The notes under the pieces were generated by a model, which saw only the letters and a list, made by a program, of their open reading frames with translations, was not told the origin of the DNA and did not search any database. From Schistosoma mansoni (lineage: Eukaryota; Platyhelminthes; Trematoda; Strigeidida; Schistosomatidae), in assembly GCF_000237925.1 (NCBI RefSeq), contig NC_031498.1, positions 8,246,717 to 8,310,716 on the forward strand: a stretch of 64,000 nt of DNA, written 5' to 3'. Position numbers and translations under genes: made by a program. How positions within the stretch are numbered: position 1 is the stretch's first letter; each line of letters opens with the position of its first letter. This document shows positions 47,681 through 60,779 of the stretch, piece after piece.

Positions 47681-50600
47681 TACTCTTTTTATTATTCTGT
47701 CTAAAACCTATTTGCATTTACACTTAAACTGTGTATTTTTACGTGAAGCTTCCAGACCAAAGAAGTTTCAGACGATAAATAACTGCCTATATTAGTGTAG
47801 ATACGCTCTATCCCCAGCTGAAACCAAAACAAGGTAGATGAAGATTCTAAATTGCATATAAATTTAAATGTAAGTTTTCCAAACAAATATTACCACCTAG
47901 TTATTCGACCAATAGTTGTTCATTCAGTAGTGGGATCCAAGTTTCACTGAATAGATAAATTGATAAAGGACGTACGAGAATGACCAAGTGCGACAAACAA
48001 ATGTTGTTCCATCCTTTCTGGGTAGACTACGTGGATACTGTTCGGAAGATTATATCTGATTTCGTCATAACATTGAGATTTTACAATTCTGGGTGAATGC
48101 TTCAATTCACAATCATAAATGTGCAACTCCAATAAATGCAAGCTGCACGACCAAGAAGGTAGCTAATCAACATGACAGTCGCCACAACTAAATATCGACT
48201 AAAACAACATAGATATAGTCCAGAAAAGACAGAAACTTACGGAAAACGAGAACTATAATAAAATACAGGTAGTACCACTGCATCGAGAGAACTGTTATGG
48301 CTCCTCGCTTTTCAAGTCTAAGCAGTGAAACCACAGATATGACAAAAAGGCATTTTAATAACCAGTAGGACAAGAAAGCAGTGAAAACTAGAACGGAAAT
48401 TTGTGTTATGCAGAAAGAGCACGAGAAAACCGTTTTACAAGATGGCCCCTTAATCCAACAAGCGTAAACCGTTCAATGAAACCTTTTTCTCCACTATCAA
48501 AATGTATACAGTAAAAACTAATGTGGAACTGATACTACGTAGAAGCTAAAACTTTTAATGAACTGACTAAATGTTTGGACCTTAATCAAACAAAAAACAA
48601 AAGCTATTAGAAGTTGACAACAATCGAAACTGTGAGACCTATTTAGGAGGAAAGAACACCACTGGCTTTTTTAAATTACTACGTCAATTATTATCAAGCA
48701 TCTTTACTCAAAAGCTCCATAACACCTTCCTATAAACTCGCAACTAAACTCCGTCTACAGAAAGACTATTTCTGATACATACATAATACCAAGAATCTTC
48801 AGTACAAACATACTTTTTTCTGGCCATGATCTGAAATCTGTATCTGATAGATAGTCCTTGTATTTGCATCTTTACTTCATAATTTTCGTGTCATAGCTTT
48901 CCCCTGGGTAGTTTAGGAAAATCACGTGAAGATGGTCAAAGCTCTTGGTATATTAAGAAAGTTCGCCATCGTTTCTGTTTCTAATTTTTACTGAATTTGT
49001 ACGTTTCCATCACTGATTGAATAATGCATCGCTAAAGCCCGTAATATTTTATATTCTGAATACATACCCATTATGGGCGCTGAACAAACATCCTGTTTCT
49101 AAAAGGGCTCCCAATTTTCACTAATGGTCCCGACGTTCATTCCATTTACGGCCTACACTGATGAGTTTATTTAGTGTGAGGTTGTCCATCCTTTTTGAAC
49201 ATCCAATATCTAGTGTAGATCACTAACATAGATGATCCTTCTTTAATGATTGGAGGGTTACTCGAGTTAGCTGGGAACGGTGTGACGGACAGCTAACTTC
49301 CAAGTCACACCTCGCGGTCATCATCTGTCGCGGATTACACCTTCGACGTATCAAAGTATTATGACTGCTTTGAAGACCGTATAACACAAAGGACGTTATT
49401 AAGGTAACATATTAGCAAGAATGAGTGCAGAGAAGATAGCAAGACCACCACCGCATGCGCCAGTCCATGGCATACGATTAGCCGGCGCGCGTTGGTTTTC
49501 CTCGACTTTGATGGGGATCGACGATCTGTTCGGTATTCAGTGAACCCACTGCTGGACGATTGGGCTAGGACTCAGTGACACTTCACTGGCCCTACACTAG
49601 TGTTCTCAAGCATATTTCATTTGCTTAACAAGTAACTGGTTTTCAAGTTCTAGCTCTTCCCTCATTTTCTAGTTTCATTTCGGAATTCAGGGTGTGCTAC
49701 GGTAGCGTATTCTTAGTAGACACATGGGGATAGCTCTAGATGAATAAAATGATATCCTTAGGAAAAATTGTGGCTTTATATGCAGTACTCACACTTTAAG
49801 TTCATGGAAGTGTTTAAAAATACTTAACTCCCCATACATGTCTAACGTTTACAGACGGACGCTCAACAAAATCCTGTGAACGAAACCCATTTCGTTTTTT
49901 TGATAGTGTTGCTTGTAACGTCCTTGAAATAACATTGAACCCTGGCTAATTTATCAATCAAACTGGAGGTATCACTGGGTGCTGGAGTGTCTGTCGAATG
50001 ATATTAGGTTCGAAGGTATCTAACGCCAACTAATCAGTACGTACCGTGGAATAGGCATCTTTAATAGACTATTAGCATGTTGTAAATCATCTTTTCGTGA
50101 TCCGTTCCGCCAAATATATAAAATTCTTTTTTGCAACATTTCATCTGTTCTATAGTTTCATAGTGAAATCAGGATAGTCTGGTCACCAGATTGAGAATCA
50201 CCGAATTCGGTGTAAAATTATGTAACTTAGACACTCACGTCTTTATTTGGTGTTTTGGCGGTATTTTCTGCGTCGAACTACGCATATTCAACCCTCGTAT
50301 TTGTTCAGCAGACGAATAAGAAGATATTGTTGAGGTGGTGAGATCGAAAGTATACAGCTTGTTAACTACTTTGTTATTTCAATTAAACTTTGTAAATTCC
50401 AGCCAGCTGGTGAATTTAATATTATCCTAAAGTGGTTGTCGATTCCCTGTCAACGTTTTAGTGCCGTCACAGCACAACAAATCTTTCCAGTCAGTGAGTT
50501 TGTTTGGTCTTGACGTCTTGTCTGAATTGCACATAGTGCTACGATTTTCACAATGATCGGTTGTCTTGTTCTAAACGTCAGTGGTAACAACACTATTCCA

Positions 50601-51800
50601 GTTCAGCTACAGTGAACTGGGCCTGCTAGTCGAACGGTATAAGTACGAGTTACGCATCCACCATAGCTGTCTTCATCTGAATTTGTTGCTGTGCATGCAA
50701 TACAAAGACTTGGTCATCTTAACGTATTCTAAAACATAAGTAGTATTGAACTTACTAGTTAATCGATAAGTCCCCACATGTGACCAATGTTACGTTCAGA
50801 ACTCTTGGATTCTCAGAATGCTCAGTGTAATTTCCATACCTTATCCGTGGCGCCTCAACAAAACGCCAACAAATCAAAGAGTGGCATATGGATCACAAAA
50901 TCGATACTATATGGATGTCAATACACACAAAACATACAAATTTTCTCGATACCTGAATAATGTTTGGACGAAGATGTGCATCCTGATTTCTGCCCAATAG
51001 AGCCGGTACAATCAAGTGCACGAAAAAGATAAAGACTTTCTGTGCAGCAAAAAATAATATTTTCATACCTCAAGGAAGTCATTCGGTCAAACTTACAAAT
51101 GCCAGCTAAATAAACCTTTAATATATGCAAGAACGATTACTTCGAAAGCGCTCAAGAAGCACTGATTGGGGAACCTTCTTTACTGTAAGCAATACTGACA
51201 CACTAACCAATAAATTCTGTCACAACACCAGTAACATCTTCGACGAAATCGCACCTTTAAAATATTGAAGACCTAAGTTTTCTAAAGATCTGTGTATACC
51301 GTCTGTACGTAAAGATGTCTTCGAAGACACTGTTTCCAATTCTATAACCTCAATAACTTTTCATCTTTACTTATGATGACAGAAATATTTGCCCACGAGG
51401 AGGTAATACGTACGCAAAAGCAGTAGCACAGGACGAATGTGATATGGAACATAATAATAACTCCTCCGCACTTTTCAAACACCTTCAAAATGAACATAAA
51501 CTTTCGGGATCGAAAGGAGGGAACATATTAGGGAAATACAAGCATACAAATATCCCAAACTTCTTACGGAACTGTTCGGTGACCAATTTTGTTCTTCATT
51601 AACTAGCGAAAAACCACTAAGTGAATTAGAGCTAACGTGAGTATCTTCCTGTGAAATTACTGATACGGACTTCAGTGTACAGAATATTTCTAATACAGTT
51701 AACGAATTGAATCACTCCTACATTGAAAGACCAGATGGTACTTCAACCAGCATAGTAAAAGGTGGAGATAATGATCCGTGTGCTTTACTTCTTAAACTGT
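47681..51800. other. Unresolved repeat-rich region
   Basis: No confident gene. A minus-strand frame at 48141-47944 (LPNSIHVVYPERMEQHLF, VALGHSRTSF) looks protein-like but is unassigned. 49250-49620 is more GC-rich than its surroundings and resembles repeat sequence. 51360-51500 has a LINE-like plus-strand string (FTYDDRNICPRGGNTYAKAV) with stops around it. Exons of the gene ending at 52067 should lie here if they are not further away. Confidence 0.4.
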
Positions 51801-52067
51801 TTTTGCGATATCGCTCTCTACAGCGTATTACCCCACCAATGGGCATCAACACCGGCACCTCTGCCAGGTCCAACTTATCTTAACACAACGAATAATCCAA
51901 TGTTCTATCAAGTTCGACCATATTATCCTGCTAGTGGGTCTGTCGCAACAGCACAACCCAACTATGTGGTACCAATCAATACTACAAGTGCATGGTCTGT
52001 TATTGATGGCTCTGGAAATAATATGATGCATCAACAAAAAATAAGTAGTTTAAATCCATTTCATTAA
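51801..52067 (+). CDS. Probable 3'-terminal exon of an unidentified gene (Pro/Tyr/Asn-rich, ends in NPFH)
   Basis: A pyrimidine-rich stretch and acceptor (CTCTCTACAG, ending about 51820) lead into an open frame beginning VLPHQWASTPAPLPGPTYL and running about 82 codons to TAA at 52065-52067. The peptide is rich in Pro, Tyr, Asn and Thr, with MFYQVRPYYPASG in the middle and SSLNPFH at its end. NPF is the ligand of EH-domain endocytic proteins, but one tripeptide is weak evidence for function. Two AATAAA signals lie about 500 bases downstream (52569-52574 and near 52612), as for a normal 3' UTR. Composition is unlike the broken LINE frames just upstream. No upstream exon was found in 46.4-51.8 kb, so the gene is unidentified. 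Coding start of the exon is uncertain by about 20 bases. Confidence 0.45.
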   Translation, partial: FCDIALYSVLPHQWASTPAPLPGPTYLNTTNNPMFYQVRPYYPASGSVATAQPNYVVPINTTSAWSVIDGSGNNMMHQQKISSLNPFH

Positions 52068-54100
52068 AGATGATAATCATTATTATGTAACTGAGACTAT
52101 TACTCCCATTATAGTATTGCATCACTACTGGAACTACCACTACTTTTGTGTGTGTTCAAACACTGGTTGCTTATTTCCTCATTATCTCTTTCGGTTTGTT
52201 TTTGTTTAAGGAAAGAAAACAGTTATTGATCTCTGATGCCTTTATTTTTTCTTTTAAAATGCTAACCAAAGTATCATTGTCATTTGACAGTTGTGTTATT
52301 GATTTTCATCGCCTTTCTCCCTTCTAAAGACAATCGATTCAAAGCGTTTACTACATATTCTTTGTCTTCTCAAGAATCAAGCTATCAGGGATCTCACCTC
52401 TTCCTAATTGCAGTATGTGATTATTGGATATCATCGACATTGTAATCTTATTTGCGTATTTAGGATCACTGCGCTTATGCAAAGTTTTTCATGCGTTTTA
52501 TTCAGTTTTTTCTTCTGAAAATGATTACACTGCTGATGTTGTCGTTACTATTTTGAGGATATTATAACAATAAAAACAACATCTACTCCTATCAATGTTA
52601 GTAAGTTAATATGAAATAAATTATTCTCCTTATGTTTTCTTGTGAAAAAGAAGAGTTCTCCTTTCATTGCGATACCTTTTTCTGACACGGCCCCCACCCC
52701 CCTGATATCAGTATAACACGTTTTTATACGTTAAAAAACAATTCATTTAGTGATAGCAATGCACATCGTATGTTTTCAGATAGAATAATTTCATCCAGAA
52801 ATAACTCACTAACCTTATGGATGCTGCTCGACTATGGCCGATCATAAAAAGCTCACAAAATCCTAAATTCTTGTGAGTTATTTCTGATGTTTTGTTTTCT
52901 TACATACTAGTCGCCTTACTCTAAAATTTTTCAGTTCTAAACTTTTCTTTCATATTCGTTGACCCTCTGTCATCCTTATCATCTCTAAACCATATAACAT
53001 CTGACCAGTATCTTATAACTTATACCACTTAACTCTAAAGAAGTGTGATTTACTAAATAGAAATCTACTTCATAATACAAAGGCTTTAGTTGTCTGGTTT
53101 GCCTATAAGGCGGAACTAGTAGAGTTAGTATATTCCAAAAAGGTATGCAACATGGTATCTGGATTGAGGCAGTATTCATCCATACCACAAATGCGAAAGA
53201 GCCTAACATCATAAAAGGAGTGGGGTGGCGTTTCTGACCAGAGAACATGATGGTAAGGAGATAACCTCAGTCTACCCATGTTTATGAAGCACGACATTTT
53301 TTAAAATTACGGCTGCTAACCAATGGCAGTGGCGCCAATTTACTGAGCAAAATAGTTCTCCGACTCATGTTTATAACCTTGGATTGGTCTCACTTCCTAC
53401 AGAGAAATCCTATTACATGCAAAACTGGACAATCAGGCTAAAATGAAGTCTACTCATGGTCCTATAAAGCCTGTGAAAATAAAAGGTGAGCCGAAATAGC
53501 TTTCGTGGAAAAAAGGGAAAGAGGGTCATTTGTTTGTCCGAATATTGTTTTCCGTACTACATTTTAAAACTACACATAATCCTAGACTTTCAAGTTCTTT
53601 TTGTACCACTTTCATTCACACAGTTCTTTGTCCATTAATTACCGTACTTAGGATTATTTTCTTTAACCTATTAAAATGTTCTTACTCAAAAATTAGACTG
53701 GTAAAGAGAATAAATCTAAGTATTCATACTCCAATTATTCCATCACAAATGACTCAACTTCAGGAGTCATAGATATTCTTTGTTCTATCGCCCATCCTGT
53801 CTTTTTTAACTCCTATTTTCAGCCCCCCATCACTTCCCTCCGAAAACACGAACAGAACATGTGACTTCTCCCTACGCCAACATTATTACCTCAGATGTTC
53901 CAAGAGGATATAAGGTTGAAGTTTATAGGAGCTCTCAGCTTTACATGGATTTATTCTCCATCATCAGTTGCTCTTTGAAACGCGACATCCACAAAGTGCG
54001 ACGAACCTCATATTGACTATTCGAGTTGCCCCAACATTATTTACATTCATATGTGAGGAGTGTTATCCCCCTGATTCTACGACCAATGTGTCTCACAACA
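52068..54100. other. 3' UTR then unassigned sequence
   Basis: 52068 to about 52630 is the likely 3' UTR of the exon ending at 52067, with AATAAA at 52569-52574. Beyond it short frames on both strands lack recognisable motifs. Confidence 0.4.
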
Positions 54101-54800
54101 CATCAGCCTGCGTTACTTATTACAGTGAAGGCTGTATCATTTATAACAATTTCACCTTGCCCGTAAACTGGTATGCCTCATGTAACACATTGCTATTTGA
54201 GAATAAATTATTATTATGTGAATCAATGTTTTTAGAAGAACGGACATTTGCATTAGAGTTACGTTCTTGTGGTTTCCGAATTTCAGGATATTCAGGAGCG
54301 TTTATCAGTAGTGGTATATTTGTAATGTCAGGTTTTCTCAGAATCAGACTTAATTTCATATCATTTGGGATTAGGTTGCGTTTGGAACTTTGCTAATGGT
54401 CCGTAACCAGTTCTTCATGCTTTTGTTAACACAGTGCTCCATCTGGAAAAGTCCTAACAACCCTGAAAACCTGTGCTTTGTCTGGTCGAATTGGATAATG
54501 TCAGAACTCACTGGGGTTTAAAGATATATTGAATTTGGACAACATCGGTGAGTGCATACAATGGTGAATTCTTTTGATTTTATGTCCGCATGATACGTGT
54601 GTCACGTTGCTGGCTTTAAGCTGCTTAGACTTTATATTTTTCAGAGCATGTGCGTCCGGTACATTAAACACGATTACATTGATGAATCTTTTGATTCTTT
54701 CAAACGCCTATGAAATAACACAATCCAGGAAATTATTTGTGCCGTTCATCTGGCCTGGAATGTCTGCGAGGTTGGGGTTGATATGATACTTAGGTTGATT
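54100..54800 (-). mobile_element. Possible LINE ORF1 remnant
   Basis: On the minus strand a broken frame reads AFERIKRFINVIVFNVPDAH, ALKNIKSKQLKASNVTHV and, further on, ITNIPLLINAPEYPEIRKPQ. The first part resembles the RNA-binding core of schistosome LINE ORF1 proteins (NVIxFNVPD). Family assignment is tentative. Confidence 0.35.
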
Positions 54801-56340
54801 AGGGATGTTCATGTCAACTTGCAACTTTCTTATGCCATCTATATGGTTGCAATGAATACTTTCTAATTCCTAACTAATACAGTATTCAACATGTCTGAAT
54901 GGCGAGAACTGGCATAAACTTGTCTGCTTCTGGATGTGTCGAGTAGCATGACTCGTTAAACGTGCTTGAAATCGTGTGAGTAGTCGTGTTGTATTGTGTC
55001 GTTTTCTTACATCTGTTTGGACGCCTGAATACTTGGGCATTCAGACTTTTCTGAGACATGGCTGTGAAGTGATTAGTAGCAGATGGATTGAAAGTGTTTA
55101 AATAAAAACGAATGAAAGAATCAAGGTGGAGAGCTCATGGTTGTTAAGAAATCAAGACCTGTGATTGAAACAAGTGTGGAATCGTCGTCAGAATGAATGA
55201 AAATGAAAAATGCAGAGCGGAACATGTCAGGAAGTTCATAGTAGAGATATGGTATACAAATATTTGCACGTTGGATAAAGTTTAGCCTAGGGATTATGTA
55301 TTAAAGCCATCTAGAACTGTCGATATTAAGTATCAAACAATCAGAATGAGTAGCGTGTTTGGTACATATGTAAACTGAAACTCGGCATTAGCTAAAATCG
55401 AGAGCGTAGTAGACTGTAGCTTTAAAGAGGGTTAATACCATTTAGAGCTAATATATTGCTTTATGACCAAAATATATAAATCCATTCTCTTGGTAGAGAT
55501 GCAGACGAAAATCTATAACAGAATCATCGAATTTAACATGTAATACCAAAAAGCAAGTCACAGCATGGAAACGCAAGTTAACGCATAGTGCATAAAATAG
55601 TGCATCAAGTTTTCAATGTATTGCCTCATCATATATGATTATATGTTTTTGAGTGTTGTATCGAGGCCTGAATTGAGCCAGTAGCTCCATAAAGTATATA
55701 AGTTACAGAGTCTAAACACAAAGTAAGGATTAGTGTGCAAAATTTGAAATACAATACCTCACTATATATGATTTAAAGTGATAGGTCGTGGTTCTGTCAG
55801 ATAGTCAAATTGGATATATAATTATATGCATAAGATCAATTATGCTATGTATATGTTAGACTGTGATCTAATCATACCGTAAAAAATATACCGTGTATAC
55901 CTAGACGTTTTTCAAAGTTTTCTTTCGTAACTTCATGAGGAAATAATCCGTCTTATTCTGGGTGAATACAAGGAAAAAGCTGCAGACCCCGTCCGAGAGT
56001 AATGTCTTGTTCGTTGGGAGTTTTAACAGCTAAATTTGACCGGTTAAGAATTGGTCGAAAACATCTGAGTAATGTCAAAACATCATACATCAGGTGTTTA
56101 TCTACGTCCTCATTTTGTGTAGGTATTATATTTCTTATTATTTTATATTGAATATTGAAAACTTTATGTGTTTGAAAAAGATGACCTCATGCTTAAACTG
56201 TTCTGTTCCGCAATTCGAACAACAAACTATTCGAACACTAGTCTTCTGTAGATAAAACTAGGAGGATCTACGGGCACGAAGAATTTATTAAAATTGCAAA
56301 TAATTGTCAAAGAATTTGTAAAACTCTTTTTGATTGCTCC
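54801..56340. other. No feature seen
   Basis: AT-rich sequence without splice-consistent exons or recognised repeat motifs. Confidence 0.4.
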
Positions 56341-58480
56341 TTAAATGGGCGTTAACAAATGCACAAATTACCTGGGTTTCACCGGGTTACACTAAAGAAA
56401 ATCAGATCAATCACATATGCATCAGTAAAACGTTCTAAAGGTCTGTCAAAGACTCAGGAACAAAGAAACCAATTTATGTACCTGCAGACCAGCACCTTGT
56501 GGCAAGATAAATATGGAGATAAAGAAGAATTGCACATATGGACAGAGAGCACAACAAAATTTTAGTACGTCCTTCTCCAGAGATACTGAAAAACCCAAGA
56601 AATTTGAAGTTGTTTTCAGCAAGAGGCTCCATGCCTTACAAGACCTACTTACCGACGAAGCAATCACTAAAGAGTATCATTCCTTCGACATGACAGAAAA
56701 TACTGGCGTCAAGAAGCAACAGATCAAGGGGAATATTTTTAGTCTGTGATCTCTGCGTTGGTCAGAGTTCATGCCAGGAGAGAAAACAATTGAAAACAGT
56801 GTAAGAAACTGCAGTACGGTTATGGATAAAAGCCAATAAAATTTCATATCAGTAAAGTGAGGTGTTATTCGTTTGTAGAAAAACTCTAATAGCCCAATCT
56901 CCTTTGAAGTAAGTGTTCTTGTCCCCCAAAAACCAATCAAAGATTCGTAACCAGTCCAACCAGCACAAATATCACAACTCTAACGCCGGAATAGAATATA
57001 GATCTCTGCAGATACCTTGGGGAAGATTTAAGAAGGTGATAACTAGGAAACAGCAACCAACAATGGCCAAACTGAAGCAGACTAAGCAAAGCGACAAACT
57101 AGATATACCAAAGCAAACGAGTGGGAAAAAGGTGCCGATAAAGTTCATAGTGGAAATATGCGGGAAACCTAGAAATGTCAACAGAAAAAGCTTCTAGGAG
57201 GAGAAGTGAGAAATCGATATGATCCGACGTAGAGGCTAGTAGGGAAATATAATAAACTAGGACGACCAGTTGAAAAATAGAGGAAACCGGTCACTGAGAT
57301 TCAAGAACAGTCGATAGGGTGGAGAGAAAACTTTGAAGAGTCCGCTAATAGACCAGTCCCTATAAACCCCCTGGACCCTGAAGCAACATACAGGCAGCAT
57401 TTTTCATCTATGAGCGCACCAGCGGTCAAGTCCATTGGGTAAATCAAAAGCAGCAAAGAGACAGGATCAAGGAGCACACCAGACGAAGCACTGCAGTCAG
57501 ACACAGAGACAACTGTGAATATGTTTCTTGCGTTCTGCAGGAAGATTTGGGTGGAACAGCAAGCGCCAACAGACTGTGAAAAGATAAGTCTGGTTAGGAT
57601 ATCAAAGAAAAGAGATTTCGTTAAGCACGGTAACTACAGAAGGATCCCACTACTGTGGGCACTAGATAAAGTTTTAAGCAGTGTTGCTGAATCACCTGAC
57701 TTGAAAATTTCATTTTTTTAAGGACTGATCTCGAGCCAAGCGTATTTGTACACTACATATCATTATTCGGCAGTCAGTAGAAATGGATGTGTTATCATGT
57801 ACCTATTTCTTTGATTGTCAGGAAACATTTCACAGAGTGGATAAAGTGACACTATAGAATCTGTGACACTATTGAACATCGGAAAAGAGCGGCACCACCA
57901 TACAAACCACCTGTGAGGGACTAATGTGTAGATTCATACATAAGTGACAGTAAACAGGCACATTGCAAATGAAAACTAATGTCAGTTTGGGGTACCTACT
58001 CTCTAATTTCCTCCTTCTTCTGGCTATTAAATAAATGTTAATATACTCCACATTGCAAGGGACACGTGGAATGAAGTGGGAACAAACGTAGCTGGATTAC
58101 TCATATGATACAGAATCGTAATTTCTTCGTGAAATAATAATAGTTTTGTGTAAACTTAACCATACTATTCTGAAAGTATTATAGAACATTCACACGCGTG
58201 CACCGTTATCTGTTTTAAGTATTGATACAGTCGTCAAAACCAGAACACTTACTGATTAGACCTGGAAATTCAATGGTTAGGACACAAAATTATATAACAC
58301 TACTGTCAGTTTGAAATATCTTGGTGGAGTCGTGAAGAAAGCAGTTACTAGACAATTAAGTCTGTATTCCAATGCCAAAATGTTTTACAATTATATGCAG
58401 CGATCCAAAATCCAATACATGATCAGAAATGATGTTAAAGGTGATAACGTTGAGGCTCATTTTCACATATTCTGAGACAA
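56341..58480 (+). mobile_element. RTE-clade LINE fossil (SR2/Perere-3-like)
   Basis: Fragments follow the order of schistosome RTE EN-RT proteins: SITEIQEQSIGWRENFEESA (spaced as the SITDIQEQRIRWVEHFEELL block), RPVPINPLDPEATY, STPDEALQSDTETTVNMFL, FCRKIWVEQQAPTD, VRISKKRDFVKHGNYRRIPL, and at about 58310 KYLGG. Reading frames are broken many times, so this is an old copy. The 56359-57197 frames (basic, Lys/Gln-rich) probably belong to its 5' part. Confidence 0.7.
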
Positions 58481-58625
58481 AAATGCACACAGTCTGGTGA
58501 ATAGTTTTGGATTTCCAGGTAACCCATTTTCACTTTCATGTGAAACTTCAAAGGTACTTGATGTGTGGGCGAGAATGATAATGATTGGTTGTCTTGATGA
58601 GTCAGACATTAGACAGGATGACAGG

Positions 58626-60560
58626 TGTTATGTATATATATATTTCCCTATCCTTATTATGGATTGACACTTATTGAGACTTATTGACTGTTCCATGTGT
58701 CGGATTTTGGTGTGAAATATATTGACGTTATAGTCAGGCTAATATTGTGTTCTTGATCTGAGTTCTGTTGAAGTCCTGTAGAATAGACACTGGGTGGGAA
58801 TCTAGTGTAGATATTCGTCTAAGATAAATTAACGTCCCACATACGTGTAAGAAGTAAAAGGACTGTTATAACCAGAACCCCCTAAAGTTATAACCAGCAT
58901 CCTCACTCTCTCTCTACGTTTATAACAATTGGCGACGGCATCCATACGTTTATAACAGTACTACTATTGATTTATTTAAAGTGCACTGACATGGAATGCT
59001 AACAGAGGGAAAGCACTTAGATGACGGTTCGTCACAATCAACTGTATGTTAGCACTTCCATTCTCAAACTCCAAGGACCAGCTGCCAAGTGAAACTCCTG
59101 AGACAAGTTTCGTGATTATTTGTGTGGTCGGTTAACTGCCAGAATAAACGTCTCGAATCTTGAGAGTGCACTAGAACAAACTTCTTAGTACTCCTTTCAG
59201 GATGTCAAAGTTGCATATAATAGTTTATCATGATGTGAATGAGGTTCATTTACATGTGATGAAGGATTTTAGTACATTAGTTAGTTTCATCAATCAAGTT
59301 CCTACCGAGGCGCCAGATCAATACTGATTCCTATTCTCATGGAAATAAAACCGATTATCCAAGTCGCACATCAACGGTCAATTATGGTTAACCTAGGTTT
59401 TGTAAGTTTTTCAACAGTCGTAATCCAGGCCAAAAATCATGTACAGCTCGCAGTACCAGATGTTTTAAGTGTGGTAAAAATGTCTATACAGTCGTTAGGT
59501 CACAATGCATTAGCTATTGCACTACCAATAATTCCACTGAACATCATAGTGACAGATAAGCGTGGTATGTATATGAAATAATGATTCCTTTGTATTTGAT
59601 GACCCGCTGACCACGAATTACAAATATAATACGATCATTTGTGCCCATTTAGTTCTACCTGCCTGAAACTGTACTATTTCGAAGATTCCTAGCACATTAG
59701 ATCGAATACTTCTAATTACCATACTAAGTTAAGCTCTCATGACACTTGTCTTTACTTCATTATGCGATAAATTAAATTCGACCTGAATGGTCCATGGCCA
59801 TTTATTAGATCATATTGAATAACAAGAAGTCACTAGCTGTTAGAGCAAGGTAGACAGAATAAGGATAAAGTCAGTAAACTGAGTCACTGATATATAGTTT
59901 TGGTGGCTAATATCAGTTATGTGCATGACTGAAATGACTAATAATATTCTACCTAAGAATCCAACTGTTCTGACCCAGCCTGGGGTTGGTGCAGCTTGTC
60001 CTCAGTGGATTATTTCCCACAATAATTAATTGTGTTACACTTCAAATTACTGATCAGTTTGCGTTTATTCCCTTCTTGATTTTTCCTCGTAATCCAAATA
60101 CACCAATTGGCATTTTGGCAAGTGCAAGGTATTGAATACCAGTTTATGTTAATGGATGGGCTTATACTAATTTGACAGAATTGCGGAACTTGTTTGAAAA
60201 AAGTATATGTAGGCATAATAAATTCAACAACTACGGAATTCCCGTCAACTCTACTGTTCGACTGAGGCTAATAGCTGGGGAGTTCTTATGTGCTCACCAT
60301 ATGGTTTAAGAGCACCTCATATCAAACTTAACTGTCAAGTAGTTCGTAAAGTGGCTTCTTCGATGCAACTGATTGGTTGGAAGAATAAAACTATTCGAAA
60401 TTGTCTAGGGATGCCTAGTAACTCAAACACTGATGATTTGATTTTCGTCATTAATAACTATGATTACTGACATCTCCACCTTTCTTGGGGTTTCAGACTG
60501 GCTGAATATGAAGGAAGTGTACGTAAGCTGTCAATTTCAATATCCGATTAAGTCTAAGTG
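58626..60560 (+). mobile_element. Gypsy-like LTR retrotransposon fossil
   Basis: 58626-58927 has the form of a 5' LTR: it begins TGTTAT, ends ATAACA and is followed by ATTGGCGACGG, the usual primer-site context of such elements. About 59440-59530 gives a gag-type zinc knuckle (CFKCGK...). 60000-60500 contains further protein-like but broken frames, possibly pol. No second LTR was recognised. An old, heavily broken copy. Confidence 0.55.
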
Positions 60561-60714
60561 AATCATTATTTATATCACGTTTGTTTATGGGACGCACATT
60601 TATCCTGAGCTAACATCAAGTATTCGAATGAAATCCTGGTTGTAGCAATTAAATGATCGAATGAGATTTTCCCGACATTAAAATGTAAATGTCCAAACGA
60701 AAAAAAACTATTAT

Positions 60715-60775
60715 CAAAAGGGGTTTTCCCTGGTGGTCTAGCTTCAATTGACTCACGCTTTCAACTATGAAAAAC
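60715..60775 (+). repeat. Hammerhead SINE tail fragment
   Basis: GGTGGTCTAGCTTCAATTGA and CTTTCAACTATG match the tail of the SINE copies at 4.3 and 47.6 kb. Nothing else of the element is present. Confidence 0.7.
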
Positions 60776-60779
60776 AAAC

